Positions 51,148-61,135 are shown, counted from the first letter of the stretch. The stretch is 64,000 nt of DNA from Jannaschia sp. GRR-S6-38 (GCF_029853695.1 NZ_CP122537.1:2129501-2193500), one strand, 5' to 3'. Numbers and translations: made by a program. The notes: a model not told the origin generated them from the letters alone.

Positions 51148-52383
51148 TCAGGCCTTCTCCAGCCCGAACTCGTCATGCAGCGCCTGCACGGCCAGCTCCA
51201 TGTACTTGCGGTCGATCAGCACGCTGATCTTGATCTCCGAGGTGGTGATGACCTTGATGTTGATCCCCTCGGCCGACAGCGCCTCGAACATCCGCGCGGC
51301 CACGCCGGCATGGCTGCGCATCCCGATGCCCACCACCGAGACCTTGCTTACGTCCTTGTCGGCGATCAGGTCGTGGAACTCGATCGAGCCCGTCTCCATC
51401 GCCTGGCGCACCGCCTTCTCGGCCCGCGCGATCTGGTCGACCGGCAGCGAGAAGGTCATGTCGGTGCGCCCGTCCTCGGCGATGTTCTGCACGATCATGT
51501 CCACGTTGACGCCCGCCTCGGCGAGCGGTCCGAAGATCGCCGCCGACACGCCCGGCCGGTCGGCGACCGAGACCAGCGTCATCTTCGCCTCGTCGCGCAC
51601 GAAGGCGACCCCCGCGACCACGTTGCTTTCCATGATGTCCTCCTCGTCGCAGACCAGCGTCCCGGCCTCGTCCGACTGTTCCTCGAAGCTCGACAGCACC
51701 CGCAGCTTCACCTTGTAGCGCATCGCCAGCTCGACCGACCGCGTCTGCAGCACCTTCGCGCCCAGCGATGCCAGCTCCAGCATCTCCTCGAAGGCGATGC
51801 GGTCCAGCTTGCGCGCCTTCGAGGTGATCCGCGGATCGGTCGTGTAGACCCCGTCCACGTCGGTATAGATGTCGCAGCGCTCCGCCGCGAAGGCCGCCGC
51901 GAAGGCGACCGCCGTGGTGTCCGAGCCGCCGCGCCCCAGCGTGGTGATCCGGCCCTCCGGGCTGATCCCCTGGAAGCCCGCGACCACCGCGACCTGCATG
52001 CCCCCCGCGAAGCGCGCGTTGAAATTCTCGGTCCCGATCTCCTCGATCCGCGCCGAGCTATGCGCCGAGCTCGTCCGCACCGGCACCTGCCAGCCCTGCC
52101 AGGACCGTGCGTCGATGCCGTTCTCCTGCAGCACCAGCGCCAAGAGCCCCGCGGTCACGTTCTCGCCCGAGGACACCACCGCGTCGTATTCCCGCGCGTC
52201 GTAGAACGGCCCCGTCTGGTCCACCCAGCCCACCAGCTCGTTGGTCTTGCCGGCCATGGCCGAGACCACCACGATCACCTCGTAGCCCTTGGCCACCTCG
52301 ACGCCCACGCGCTTGGCGACGCGGCGAATGCGGTCGAGATTGGCGACGGAGGTGCCGCCGAACTTCATCACGAGGCGGGGCAT
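51148..52383 (-). CDS. lysC: Aspartate kinase
   Basis: 411 aa. Phosphorylates aspartate, the first step to lysine, threonine, methionine and diaminopimelate. N-terminal [41 protein letters not shown]; two C-terminal ACT domains (about 265-405) for feedback, with [20 protein letters not shown] and [23 protein letters not shown] 52383 gives [14 protein letters not shown] is 6-7 bases upstream. Confidence 0.97.
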   Translation of the reverse strand: MPRLVMKFGGTSVANLDRIRRVAKRVGVEVAKGYEVIVVVSAMAGKTNELVGWVDQTGPFYDAREYDAVVSSGENVTAGLLALVLQENGIDARSWQGWQVPVRTSSAHSSARIEEIGTENFNARFAGGMQVAVVAGFQGISPEGRITTLGRGGSDTTAVAFAAAFAAERCDIYTDVDGVYTTDPRITSKARKLDRIAFEEMLELASLGAKVLQTRSVELAMRYKVKLRVLSSFEEQSDEAGTLVCDEEDIMESNVVAGVAFVRDEAKMTLVSVADRPGVSAAIFGPLAEAGVNVDMIVQNIAEDGRTDMTFSLPVDQIARAEKAVRQAMETGSIEFHDLIADKDVSKVSVVGIGMRSHAGVAARMFEALSAEGINIKVITTSEIKISVLIDRKYMELAVQALHDEFGLEKA

Positions 52384-52520
52384 GGCGCGCTCCGGCTGTC
52401 TCAAGGGTCGCGCGCCGGTTAGCGGAGGGGCGCCGCGGGGGCAAGGTGGGGTGGACAGGCCTCGCCTTCACCATCAGCCATGTTGATAGAAGAGGGAGAG
52501 AGAGACGAAGGGGTAGCCAA

Positions 52521-53021
52521 ATGGCGAAATGCGCGGAGTGCGGTGAGGAGATCGGGTTCTTGAATTCCTACGGACCCTCCGGGTCATTGTGCAAACGCTG
52601 CAATGCAAGTCGGTTGAAGGCGGAACAAGATCCAGTTCAGCATATCTCGCGGCAAAAGCAGGACGCCGACATCGCAGCGATTATGGTCACGACAGAGACC
52701 TGCCTAAACGGCTTGGTTGCCGAACGTCTGGGGGTCGTTGGCGCTGAATGCGCCTATGGAATGAACATCTTCAAGGACCTCTTCGCTGGTGTCCGAAACA
52801 TCGTTGGAGGCCGATCATCCGCGATCCAGGACACGATGCGGGAAGCGCGCGCAACAGTGGTAGAGGAATTGCGTCGCGAGGCCCATAGCCTTGGCGCCGA
52901 CGCCGTCGTCGGTTTGGACCTCGACTACACGCAGATAGGCGACAGCGGGTGGAATATGGTATTGGTCGTTGCGACGGGCACCGCTGTAACTTTGAAAACC
53001 GGTGCGCGTCTGGAGAAGTGA
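52521..53021 (+). CDS. YbjQ/DUF74 heavy-metal-binding-like protein with zinc ribbon
   Basis: 166 aa. N-terminal four-cysteine knuckle (Cys4, Cys7, Cys24, Cys27), then a YbjQ domain (about 55-160: MVTTETCLNGLVAERLGVV, MREARATVVEELRREAHSLG, ADAVVGLDLDY). YbjQ proteins form pentamers; their role is not established. AAGGGG precedes ATG 52521. Base composition is clearly less GC-rich than its neighbours, so it is probably a recent acquisition between lysC and the DUF2189 gene. Confidence 0.85.
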   Translation: MAKCAECGEEIGFLNSYGPSGSLCKRCNASRLKAEQDPVQHISRQKQDADIAAIMVTTETCLNGLVAERLGVVGAECAYGMNIFKDLFAGVRNIVGGRSSAIQDTMREARATVVEELRREAHSLGADAVVGLDLDYTQIGDSGWNMVLVVATGTAVTLKTGARLEK

Positions 53022-53047
53022 TAAGCATCTTCTGGGATCGCGTCCCG

Positions 53048-53809
53048 ATGGCCCTGCAGACCGAACCCCATGACGACGCCCATGGCCACCTGGCCTTCGC
53101 CGACCTGCGCGCCGCGCTGGCGGCGGGCTGGCGCGACTTCCGCGCCGCGCCGCAATACGGGCTGTTCTTCGCCGGCATCTACGTGATCGCCGGGCTGGTC
53201 CTGACGCAGCTCGGCGCCGGGCTCTTCACCTGGACGCTGACCATGTCGCTGGGCTTCCCGCTGGTCGCTCCCTTCCTCGCCGTCGGGCTCTACGAGGTCA
53301 GCCGGCGGCGGCAATCGGGCGAGCCGCTCACCTTCTCCAACGTGCTCGGCGTGGTCTGGCAGGAACGCACCCGCCAGATCCCCTGGGCGGGGGCGGTGAT
53401 CGTCATCTACTTCCTGTTCTGGAGCTTCTTCGCCCATATGCTCTTCGCGCTCATCATGGGTCCCTCGGTCCTGTCGGGCCCGCCGGGCGACCTGGCGAGC
53501 TACCTCTCCGGTCGCGGCCTGACCGCACTGCTGGTCGAGCTCGGGGTGGGCGCGCTCTGGGCCTTCCTGCTCTTCGCGCTGACCGTGGTCAGCCTGCCGA
53601 TGCTCCTGGAGCGCGAGATCGATTTCGTCACCGCCATGCTGCGCAGCCTCGCGCTCGTGCGCGACAACCCGGTGGTGATGCTGGCCTGGGCCGCGCTGAT
53701 CGGCACCTCGCTCTTCCTCGCCATGCTGCCCTGGTTCCTGGGGCTTCTGGTGGTCCTGCCCGTGCTGGGCCATGCGAGCTGGCATCTCTACCGCCGCTCG
53801 GGGGTGTAG
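53048..53809 (+). CDS. DUF2189 integral membrane protein
   Basis: 253 aa with about six transmembrane helices. The start LRAALAAGWRDFRAAPQYGLFFAGIY and the core GFPLVAPFLAVGLYEVSRR are hallmarks of DUF2189. ATG 53048; a GTG nine codons earlier overlaps the YbjQ stop and is less likely. Function unknown; found widely in alphaproteobacteria. Confidence 0.88.
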   Translation: MALQTEPHDDAHGHLAFADLRAALAAGWRDFRAAPQYGLFFAGIYVIAGLVLTQLGAGLFTWTLTMSLGFPLVAPFLAVGLYEVSRRRQSGEPLTFSNVLGVVWQERTRQIPWAGAVIVIYFLFWSFFAHMLFALIMGPSVLSGPPGDLASYLSGRGLTALLVELGVGALWAFLLFALTVVSLPMLLEREIDFVTAMLRSLALVRDNPVVMLAWAALIGTSLFLAMLPWFLGLLVVLPVLGHASWHLYRRSGV

Positions 53810-53840
53810 CAGCCCAATCCAGTCTCCGTGGCGCGAAACA

Positions 53841-53895
53841 GCATCGGCCTCCGGCCGATGCCGCGCATCGCCGGGCCGCCCCCCGGCCCGGCGAT
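53841..53895. terminator. Tandem hairpins between convergent genes
   Basis: Hairpin 1: GCATCGGCC, TCC, GGCCGATGC (53841-53861). Hairpin 2: ATCGCCGGGCCG, five C, CGGCCCGGCGAT (53867-53895). Both stems are perfect. They lie in the 200-base gap between the DUF2189 and HI0933-type genes, which converge, so they probably terminate both. Nothing else is seen in this gap. Confidence 0.55.
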
Positions 53896-54009
53896 CTGGC
53901 TGGCCATGGCGCGCCGCAGCAGGGTCATCCGGATGTGGCGACCATAAAGCGCGCCGCCCCACCGCGGATCGCCGAACCGCGGCCCGCCGACGCGCGCCCC
54001 GCCCGGACG

Positions 54010-55179
54010 CTAGCGCGCAGCCCGCTCCGCCAGCGCGACCCCCGCGGCCCAGCCCGACGACCAGGCCCATTGGAAATTGTAGCCGCCCAGCCAGCCGGTG
54101 ACGTCCACCGCCTCGCCAATGGCGTAGAGCCCCGACACCGCCCGCGCCTCCATCGTCTTCGACGACAGCGCGTCGGTGGCGATGCCGCCCGCCGTGACCT
54201 CGGCCTTGGCATAGCCCTCGGTCCCCGTCGGGTGGAAGGTCAGCGCGCCCAGCATCCCGGCGGCGCGGTCCAGCTCCGCATCGGGCGTGTTGCCCAGCTC
54301 GCGGGCGATGCCGATCCGTGCGGCCAGCGCCTCGGCCAGCCGGTTGGGCAGATGCTCGGCCAGCGCGGCCTTCAGCCCCGCGCGCGGCATCCGGGCCCGC
54401 GCCTCGCGCAGAAGCCGGCCCGCATCGGCCAGAAGCTCCAGCACCACCGCCTCGCCCGGCCGCCAATAGGACGACACCTGCAGCACCGCCGGCCCGGACA
54501 GCCCGCGATGGGTGAAGAGCGCGGCCTCCGCGAAGCGCGCCCCGCCCGCCTCCGCCACCGCGGGCACGGCGACGCCCGACAGCTCCAGCCGCTCGGTCTC
54601 GGACAGGGTCAGCGGCACCAGCGCCGGGCGCGGCGGCACGACCGCCAGCCCGAAGCGGCGCGCGATGTCATAGGCCACGCCCGTCGCGCCCATCTTCGGG
54701 ATCGACGGCCCGCCGGTCGCGATCACCAGCGCCGGCGCCACGGCGCCCGCCACGCGGAACAGCCCGTCGCCATGCCCGATCTCGCCGATCGCCGTCTCCA
54801 GCCGGATCTCGACGCCGCCCTTGGCGCATTCCTCCAGCAGCATCGCCACCACGGCCCGGGCCGAGCCGTCGCAGAACAGCTGCCCCAGCGTCTTCTCGTG
54901 CCAGGCGATGCCGTGCGCCTCGATCAGCGCCAGGAAATCCCATTGCGTGTAGCGGTTGAGCGCCGACTTCGCGAAATGCGGGTTCTCGGACAGGAAATTC
55001 GCGGGCTCGCAGCCGGTATTGGTGAAGTTGCAGCGCCCGCCGCCCGAGATCAGGATCTTCTTGCCGGGCTTCGGCGCATGGTCGATCACCAGCACCCGCG
55101 CGCCGCCTTGGCCCGCGATGGCGGCGGCCATCAGCCCGGCGCCACCGGCGCCCAGCACGATCGCGTCATGGGTCGTCAC
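54010..55179 (-). CDS. HI0933-family NAD(P)/FAD-dependent oxidoreductase
   Basis: 389 aa. N-terminal FAD-binding [13 protein letters not shown], family motif [16 protein letters not shown], central [20 protein letters not shown], and C-terminal [27 protein letters not shown]. Biochemical function of the YhiN/HI0933 family is not settled. GTG 55179 overlaps the alkD stop by four bases, coupling the two. Confidence 0.92.
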   Translation of the reverse strand: MTTHDAIVLGAGGAGLMAAAIAGQGGARVLVIDHAPKPGKKILISGGGRCNFTNTGCEPANFLSENPHFAKSALNRYTQWDFLALIEAHGIAWHEKTLGQLFCDGSARAVVAMLLEECAKGGVEIRLETAIGEIGHGDGLFRVAGAVAPALVIATGGPSIPKMGATGVAYDIARRFGLAVVPPRPALVPLTLSETERLELSGVAVPAVAEAGGARFAEAALFTHRGLSGPAVLQVSSYWRPGEAVVLELLADAGRLLREARARMPRAGLKAALAEHLPNRLAEALAARIGIARELGNTPDAELDRAAGMLGALTFHPTGTEGYAKAEVTAGGIATDALSSKTMEARAVSGLYAIGEAVDVTGWLGGYNFQWAWSSGWAAGVALAERAAR

Positions 55180-55823
55180 GCGGCGCGGAAGGCGGCCGCC
55201 CGCTCCGGGTCGTGGCGCGCCAGATCGCGCAGCCAGCTCGCGACGGCCTGCGCGATGACCGGGCGCTTGTCGTCCCGCATCGCCGCCGCCCAGCCCAGCA
55301 CCCGCTCGCGGATCGCGAGATCGGCCTCGGAGGGATGGTTCATCTTGGCCCAGGGCGCGGTCGCGGCCAGCGCCGTGCGCCGGGTCCAGACATTCGCCGC
55401 GCCGGTCCAGTCCGCGACCACCTCCAGCCGCGCCGGATCGGCCTGCAGCCGCCGCGCGATGGCCGCCGCGCCGGCATCGGCGATGGCGCGGCAATCGAAC
55501 CCGTGCACCCAGCGCTCCAGCAGCGCCCAGGGCCCGTGATCGGGCCGGATCCGCGCCTGGGTCAGCAGCCGCAGCGCCAGCATCCGCGCGTCGAACAGCT
55601 CCGACCGCCACAGCGCATCCGCCAGCAGCACGCGTCGGTCCACATCCGTCCTCGCGCGGATCTCGTCCGACAGCGCGCGGAGCGTCTCGGGGGCGACGCC
55701 CAGCGTCTCGCGCGCGGTCCGGTTGGCGGCGCGATCGCGGGCCGCGCGGGCCGGGTCGCCCGCTTCGCGCAGCCGGTCCAGCACATCCTCGGGTCGCGGG
55801 GTCGCGTCAATCACGTCCGACAT
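55176..55823 (-). CDS. DNA alkylation repair protein (AlkD-like)
   Basis: 215 aa, all-helical HEAT-like repeat protein of the AlkD family, which excises bulky or charged alkylated bases. Recognisable segments: [48 protein letters not shown] and [23 protein letters not shown] 55823 lies directly after a short tandem repeat that leaves no normal ribosome-binding site beyond GGGTGATCC. Downstream of glmS on the same strand. Confidence 0.85.
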   Translation of the reverse strand: MSDVIDATPRPEDVLDRLREAGDPARAARDRAANRTARETLGVAPETLRALSDEIRARTDVDRRVLLADALWRSELFDARMLALRLLTQARIRPDHGPWALLERWVHGFDCRAIADAGAAAIARRLQADPARLEVVADWTGAANVWTRRTALAATAPWAKMNHPSEADLAIRERVLGWAAAMRDDKRPVIAQAVASWLRDLARHDPERAAAFRAA

Positions 55824-55824
55824 G

Positions 55825-55857
55825 GATCACCCGTAGATCACCCGTGGATCACCCACG
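55825..55857. repeat. Three tandem 11-bp repeats before alkD
   Basis: GATCACCCGTA, GATCACCCGTG and GATCACCCACG follow one another without a gap in the 47-base space between glmS and alkD, immediately ahead of the alkD ATG. The unit could be a slippage product or a tandem regulator site that also replaces the ribosome-binding region. Confidence 0.7.
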
Positions 55858-55870
55858 AAATTCCGGCCCC

Positions 55871-57676
55871 TCATTCGACCGTCACCGACTTCGCCAGGTT
55901 GCGCGGCTGGTCGACGTCCGTGCCCTTCGCGACGGCCACGTGATAGGCCAGGAGCTGCGCCGGGACGGCATAGAGGATCGGCGTGAAGACCGGCGCGACC
56001 GCGGGCATCGAGAGCACCTGCCAGACCCCGTCTGACGCGGTCTCCGCGCCCCGCGCATCGGTCACCAGGAGCACCTTCCCCTCGCGGGCCATGACCTCCT
56101 GCATATTCGAGACGGCCTTGTCGAACAGCCCGTCCTTCGGCGCGAAGACGATGATCGGCATCGACTGGTCGACCAGCGCGATCGGCCCGTGCTTGAGTTC
56201 GCCCGCCGCGTAGCCTTCTGCGTGGATATAGCTGATTTCCTTGAGTTTCAGCGCGCCTTCCAGCGCCAGCGGATACATCGGCCCGCGCCCCAGGAACAGG
56301 ATGTCCGAGGCCTCCGCCAGCTCGTGCGCCAGCGCCTCGCAGCGGTCCTCGATCCCGAGCGCCGTGCTGACGAGGCCGGGCAGGGCGCGCAGCCCCGCGA
56401 CGAGCTCCGCCTCGCGTGCGGCATCCACGAGGCCCCGGTCGACGCCCGCGCGGATGGCAAGCGCCAGCAGGACGGCCAGCTGGTTGACGAAGGCCTTGGT
56501 CGAAGCCACCCCCACCTCTACCCCGGCGAGGATCGGCAGCGCGACGTCGCTTTCCCGCGCGATGCTGCTCTCGGCCACGTTGACCACCGAGACGATGGCC
56601 CGGGCCTTGCCGCGGGCATAGCGCAACGCGGCCAGCGTGTCGGCCGTCTCGCCCGACTGGCTGACGAAGAGCGCGGTGTTGTCGGTGCCGACGGGGCCCT
56701 CGCGGTAGCGGTATTCCGAGGCGATATCGACATCGACCGGCAGCCGCGCGAGGCTCTCGAACCAGTATTTCGCCACGATGCAGGCGATATGCGCCGTGCC
56801 GCAGGCCACCATCTGGACGCGGTCCGTGGCCGCCCAGTCATAGGCGACGGGCGGGACGATGCGGTCGCCCTCCGTATAGGCGTCGATCACCTGCGCCAGG
56901 GTTTGCGGCTGCTCGTGGATCTCCTTGGCCATGAAGTGCCGGTGGCCCGCCTTCTCCATCTGCCGCGCCTCGACCGAGACGCGACGGATCTCGCGGCCGA
57001 CCTGGTGGCCCGCGGCGTCGAAGATCTGCGCGCCCGCCCGCGTCACCACGGCCCGGTCGCCATCCTCGAGATAGGTGACCCGGTCGGTCAGGCCCGAGAG
57101 CGCGATGGCGTCCGAGCCGACATACATCTCGCCCTGCCCGTGCCCGATCGCCAGCGGCGGCCCCTGGCGGCCGCAGATCAGCAGGTCCGGCTCGCCCTCG
57201 AACAGGAAGCACAGCGCATAGGCCCCGCGCAGACGATCAATGGTGGCGAAGGCGGCCTCGCGCGGGGACTTGCCCGCCGCGAGGTAGTGCTCGCAGAGGC
57301 GCACGATGGTCTCGGTGTCGGTCTGGCTCTCCCACGGGCCGTCGAGCTCGGCGCGCAGCTCCTGGAAGTTCTCGATGATGCCGTTATGGACGACGGCCAC
57401 GCGGCCGGAGCGGTGGGGGTGGGCGTTGCCCTCGGTCACGGCGCCATGGGTGGCCCAGCGCGTGTGCCCGATGCCCGCGCGCCCCGCGAGCGGCTCGGAG
57501 ACCAGAAGATCGGCGAGGTTCACGAGCTTGCCCACGGCGCGGCGGCGCTCCAGCCGGTCGTCGTGGACGGTGGCGATGCCCGCGCTGTCATAACCGCGAT
57601 ATTCCAGCCGTTTCAGCGCATCGACCATGATCGGCGCGGCCTGGTGGTTGCCCAGTATCCCGATGATCCCGCACAT
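55871..57676 (-). CDS. glmS: Glutamine-fructose-6-phosphate aminotransferase (isomerizing)
   Basis: 601 aa. Makes glucosamine-6-phosphate for cell-wall and LPS synthesis. N-terminal class II glutaminase with Cys2 (MCGIIGILG) and RWATHGAVTEGNAHPH; two SIS domains with SQSGETADTLAALRYA and STKAFVNQL; C-terminal GTDVDQPRNLAKSVTVE. ATG 57676 shares its A with the glmU stop (TGATG), so the two are coupled. Confidence 0.98.
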   Translation of the reverse strand: MCGIIGILGNHQAAPIMVDALKRLEYRGYDSAGIATVHDDRLERRRAVGKLVNLADLLVSEPLAGRAGIGHTRWATHGAVTEGNAHPHRSGRVAVVHNGIIENFQELRAELDGPWESQTDTETIVRLCEHYLAAGKSPREAAFATIDRLRGAYALCFLFEGEPDLLICGRQGPPLAIGHGQGEMYVGSDAIALSGLTDRVTYLEDGDRAVVTRAGAQIFDAAGHQVGREIRRVSVEARQMEKAGHRHFMAKEIHEQPQTLAQVIDAYTEGDRIVPPVAYDWAATDRVQMVACGTAHIACIVAKYWFESLARLPVDVDIASEYRYREGPVGTDNTALFVSQSGETADTLAALRYARGKARAIVSVVNVAESSIARESDVALPILAGVEVGVASTKAFVNQLAVLLALAIRAGVDRGLVDAAREAELVAGLRALPGLVSTALGIEDRCEALAHELAEASDILFLGRGPMYPLALEGALKLKEISYIHAEGYAAGELKHGPIALVDQSMPIIVFAPKDGLFDKAVSNMQEVMAREGKVLLVTDARGAETASDGVWQVLSMPAVAPVFTPILYAVPAQLLAYHVAVAKGTDVDQPRNLAKSVTVE

Positions 57677-59019
57677 CAGCCTGCCTCCTTCGCCGCCCGG
57701 AGCCGCGCCATCATGCGGCGCGCCAGCCCGGGCTTGTTGACCTGTTTCGACCGGCCCAGCGCCAGGTCGCCATCGGGCACGTCGCCGGTGACCACGCTGC
57801 CCGACCCGGTCATCGCGGCCTCGCCCACGCGCACCGGCGCGACCAGCGCGCTGTTCGAGCCGATGAAGGCATCCGCGCCGATCACGGTGCGATGCTTGAA
57901 GACGCCGTCGTAATTGCAGGTGATGGTGCCCGCGCCGATATTGGCCCGCGCGCCCACCTCGGCATCTCCGATATAGGAGAGGTGGTTGATCTTCGCACCC
58001 TCATGCACCTGCGCGGCCTTCACCTCGACGAAATTGCCGACCCGCACGCCGCGGTCCAGCTCGGCCCCGGTGCGCAGCCGCGCGTAGGGCCCGATCACGC
58101 AGCCATCCGAGACGTGGCAGCCCTCGAGATGGCTGAAGGCGCGGATCGTGGCGCCGGATTCGACGGTGACCTCGGGGCCGAAGACGACATGCGGCTCGAC
58201 CGTCACGTCGCGGCCCAGGACCGTGTCATGGGCCAGGAAGACGGTTTCGGGCGCGGTCATGGTCACGCCGTCCGCCAGCGCCGCGGTCCGGGCCCGGGCC
58301 TGGAAGGCGGCCTCGGCGGCGGCGAGGTCGGCGCGGGTGTTTACGCCCATCGTCTCGGCCTCGGGGCAGGTGACGACGCGGGCGGAGAGGCGCGCCGCCC
58401 GCGCGAGGCCCACGATATCGGTGAGGTAGTATTCGCCCGCGGCGTTGTCGTTGCCGACCTGGTCGATCAGGTCGAACAGCACGCCCGCATCGGCGGCGAT
58501 GACGCCGGAATTGCACAGCCGGATGGCCAGCTCCGCTTCGGTGGCGTCCTTGGCCTCGACGATGCGCTCCAGCCGGTCGCCATCGGTGACGAGCCGCCCG
58601 TAGCGCCCGGGCACGGCCGCCTCGAAGCCCAGCACGACGATATCGGCGCCCGCAGCGCGGGCCGCCAGCATGTCCTGCAACGTCCCGGGGCGGATGAAGG
58701 GCGTGTCGCCGTAGAGCACGACCGCGTCGCCCGCGAAGCCGTCGAGCGCGGGGCGGGCCTGCGCGACGGCTTGGGCGGTGCCATTCTGCGCCTCCTGGCG
58801 GACGACCCGGATACCCGGGTCGTGATCCGTCGCGGCGGCCTCGACCGCGTCGCCGCCATGGCCGGCGACGATGATCGTGCGCGCGGGCGACAGGCTCGCC
58901 CCGGCGCGCAGGGCATGGACCAGAAGCGGCGCGTGGGCCACGCGGTGCAGGACCTTGGGCAGGTCCGATTGCATGCGGCTGCCCTGTCCGGCGGCCAAAA
59001 CGATCAACGCGACGGCCAT
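57676..59019 (-). CDS. glmU: Bifunctional UDP-GlcNAc pyrophosphorylase/GlcN-1-P acetyltransferase
   Basis: 447 aa. N-terminal uridyltransferase (VLAAGQGSRMQSDLPKVLH; GYGDTP-like LYGDTPFI), C-terminal left-handed beta-helix acetyltransferase with hexapeptide repeats (about 245-430) and INHLSYIGDAEVGARANIGA, NYDGVFKHRT. Makes UDP-GlcNAc from GlcN-1-P. ATG 59019. Divergent from the HAD phosphatase gene. Confidence 0.98.
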   Translation of the reverse strand: MAVALIVLAAGQGSRMQSDLPKVLHRVAHAPLLVHALRAGASLSPARTIIVAGHGGDAVEAAATDHDPGIRVVRQEAQNGTAQAVAQARPALDGFAGDAVVLYGDTPFIRPGTLQDMLAARAAGADIVVLGFEAAVPGRYGRLVTDGDRLERIVEAKDATEAELAIRLCNSGVIAADAGVLFDLIDQVGNDNAAGEYYLTDIVGLARAARLSARVVTCPEAETMGVNTRADLAAAEAAFQARARTAALADGVTMTAPETVFLAHDTVLGRDVTVEPHVVFGPEVTVESGATIRAFSHLEGCHVSDGCVIGPYARLRTGAELDRGVRVGNFVEVKAAQVHEGAKINHLSYIGDAEVGARANIGAGTITCNYDGVFKHRTVIGADAFIGSNSALVAPVRVGEAAMTGSGSVVTGDVPDGDLALGRSKQVNKPGLARRMMARLRAAKEAG

Positions 59020-59103
59020 GATGCACCTTTCCCCGGGATGGTCGTCGTTCTACCTCCCCGGTGATCTGCCACAAGCCCGGCCTCGGCGAAAGGACACCCG
59101 CGG

Positions 59104-59775
59104 ATGAAACGAAGTGTCATATTCGATCTCGACGGAACGCTCTGCGACACGTCGGGCGACCTGCTGGCGGCGGCGAACGCGGCCTTCGCGCATCTCGGCC
59201 GCGCGGTGCGGCTGGATCCCTCGGCGACCGAGGACCGGGCCACCGCGTTGCGCGGCGGGCGGGCGATGCTGCGGCTCGGGCTGGGCCGGCTGGGCGAGGT
59301 CGACGAGGCGGAGGTCGATGCCGGCTACCAGCCGCTCCTCGATGCCTACGCGCGCGACATCTGTTCGCAGACCGTGTTCTATCCCGGCGCGCTTGAGGCG
59401 GTGGAGCGGCTGCGCGACCGCGGCGACGCGGTGGGCATCTGCACCAACAAGCCCGAGGGGCTGGCGGTCAGCCTGATGCGCGCGCTGGGCGCGCTGGAGC
59501 GGTTCGACAGCCTGGTCGGGGCCGACACGCTGGAGGTCCGCAAGCCGCATCCCGAGCATTTCGTGCAGGCCGTGACCCGCGCCGGTGGTGATCCGGGCCG
59601 CTCGGTCTTGATCGGTGACACCCAGACCGACCGCGAGACGGCGCGGCGCGCGGGCGTGCCGTCGGTGCTCGTCACCTTCGGGCCCGGCGCCGACCGGGTG
59701 CGCGCGCTGGAGCCCGAGGCGCTGCTCGACGATTACGCCGAGCTGGAAGCGGTGCTGGAGGGGCTGGGGCTGTGA
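59104..59775 (+). CDS. HAD-superfamily phosphatase (phosphoglycolate phosphatase-like)
   Basis: 223 aa. HAD motif I FDLDGTLCDTSGD with nucleophile Asp, motif II CTNKPEG, motif III Lys in VRKPHPEHF, and motif IV IGDTQTDRETARRAG. Sequence and place beside glmU fit the Gph-like group common in Rhodobacteraceae; specificity for 2-phosphoglycolate is not shown. AAGGACA precedes ATG 59104. Its 3' end overlaps the convergent PrpD gene by 43 bases. Confidence 0.88.
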   Translation: MKRSVIFDLDGTLCDTSGDLLAAANAAFAHLGRAVRLDPSATEDRATALRGGRAMLRLGLGRLGEVDEAEVDAGYQPLLDAYARDICSQTVFYPGALEAVERLRDRGDAVGICTNKPEGLAVSLMRALGALERFDSLVGADTLEVRKPHPEHFVQAVTRAGGDPGRSVLIGDTQTDRETARRAGVPSVLVTFGPGADRVRALEPEALLDDYAELEAVLEGLGL

Positions 59776-61061
59776 TCGCCCCGATCCGAGGCTGATAGAG
59801 CGGGGCGCAGCGCGTCCCGGACCGCGCGCGCATCCGCCGGATCCCAGAGCGTCGCGGCGACCGCGCGCTGCCGGGCGGGCGGCAGGATGCCGTCGGTGAA
59901 CGCGTCGAACTTGGCCCGCAGCTCGGCATCCGAGGGCGGGGCCTCGGCGTCCCAGCGGGGGCGGTGCCAGTCGCTGACATGGTTGCGGCCGCCGGCGGTG
60001 ATGCGGGCGCGGGCGATGCGCGTGCCGGGAAAGAGCGCGTTGGCCTCGGCGCTTTCCTCGAAGCGCAGGCAGGCGGCGAGGCGCCGCACCTCCGGGTCGT
60101 GGAGCGCCGCGCCGTGCAGGTCCGCCGGGCCGATGCCGCCGCGGGCGAGCGCGATGGCCACGGGAAAGGCCGTGGAATACTGCGCCTCCTCCGGCGTGGC
60201 GGGATGGCAGGTCGCGAGCCGGGTGCTTTCGTGGAAGGTCTCGATCACGATCTCGGTGACGGGGCCCCGCAGATCGGCGCGCAGCGACAGCACGGCCTCG
60301 ACCGGCGGCTGCGCCCAGCGGCAGACCGGGTAGGGCTTGAAATACTGCTCGGCGATCATCCAGCGGCGGCCCAGATCGGCCCAGGCCGCGCCGGTCAGCG
60401 TCCGCGCGGGCGCGCCGGTGAACCCGCGGGCGGCCAGCAGCGCAGCCTGCACGCCGACCATCGCGCCCTGGCCCGAGCCGTCCTTCACCATCGTCGGGTG
60501 GTCGATGCAGCGCATCATCTGGCTGCGGGGCCCGTGATATTCGGCGATGCCCGCCGCATGGGCCATCGCGTCCCGGTCCAGCCCCGCGATCCGCCCGGCG
60601 AGCAGCGCCAGGGCCGGTGCGACCCAGGACCCGGAGGTGTGATAATCGGGGCAGCTCGCGTGCTGGACGATGGCGAGGCGGCTGGCCAGTTCGTAGCCGC
60701 GCGCCAGCAGGTCCAGAAGCGCCGCGCCGGGCAAGTCGTCCGGCGCCACCGCGATGAGCCCCGCCAGAAGGCCGCAGCCGCAATGTCCCTTCGCGGGGTT
60801 GAACCCGTCATGCCCGTCCAGCGCGTCGATGGTCATGCCCGCCGCCAGCGCGGCGCCCATGGGCGAGGCCATGCGCGTGTCGAAGGCCAGCGGTACGGCA
60901 CCCGGCAGGTCCCCGGCGGCGTGGTCCCGCGCGATCCGTGCCATGGGCAGGCCCGCGCCCCCCCAGCCCACGCCGCCCAGGTCCAGCAGGCAGCGCCGGG
61001 CCTGGTGCAGCGCGGCGGCGGGCAGGGGGGTGGTGTCGCGGGCGAAGGCGATCGGGTCCAT
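59733..61061 (-). CDS. MmgE/PrpD family protein
   Basis: 442 aa, fold of 2-methylcitrate dehydratase/cis-aconitate decarboxylase. Typical segments: HQARRCLLDLGGVGWGG, DALDGHDGFNPAKGHCGCGL, CPDYHTSGSWVAP, KDGSGQGAMVGVQAALLA, QYFKPYPVCRWAQPPVEA and STAFPVAIALARG. The C-terminus is a Ser/Pro-rich tail overlapping the HAD gene. Start at ATG 61061; an upstream in-frame ATG (61112) is possible. Not accompanied by prpBC, so a methylcitrate role is unlikely. Lies just after mnhG on the same strand. Confidence 0.85.
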   Translation of the reverse strand: MDPIAFARDTTPLPAAALHQARRCLLDLGGVGWGGAGLPMARIARDHAAGDLPGAVPLAFDTRMASPMGAALAAGMTIDALDGHDGFNPAKGHCGCGLLAGLIAVAPDDLPGAALLDLLARGYELASRLAIVQHASCPDYHTSGSWVAPALALLAGRIAGLDRDAMAHAAGIAEYHGPRSQMMRCIDHPTMVKDGSGQGAMVGVQAALLAARGFTGAPARTLTGAAWADLGRRWMIAEQYFKPYPVCRWAQPPVEAVLSLRADLRGPVTEIVIETFHESTRLATCHPATPEEAQYSTAFPVAIALARGGIGPADLHGAALHDPEVRRLAACLRFEESAEANALFPGTRIARARITAGGRNHVSDWHRPRWDAEAPPSDAELRAKFDAFTDGILPPARQRAVAATLWDPADARAVRDALRPALSASDRGDHSPSPSSTASSSA

Positions 61062-61135
61062 GGCCCGCAGGCTCGCGCCCCGCTTCGCGCCGTGCTGTCC
61101 CATCCGCGACATCGCGCGCCAGGCGCGCGCCCGCC

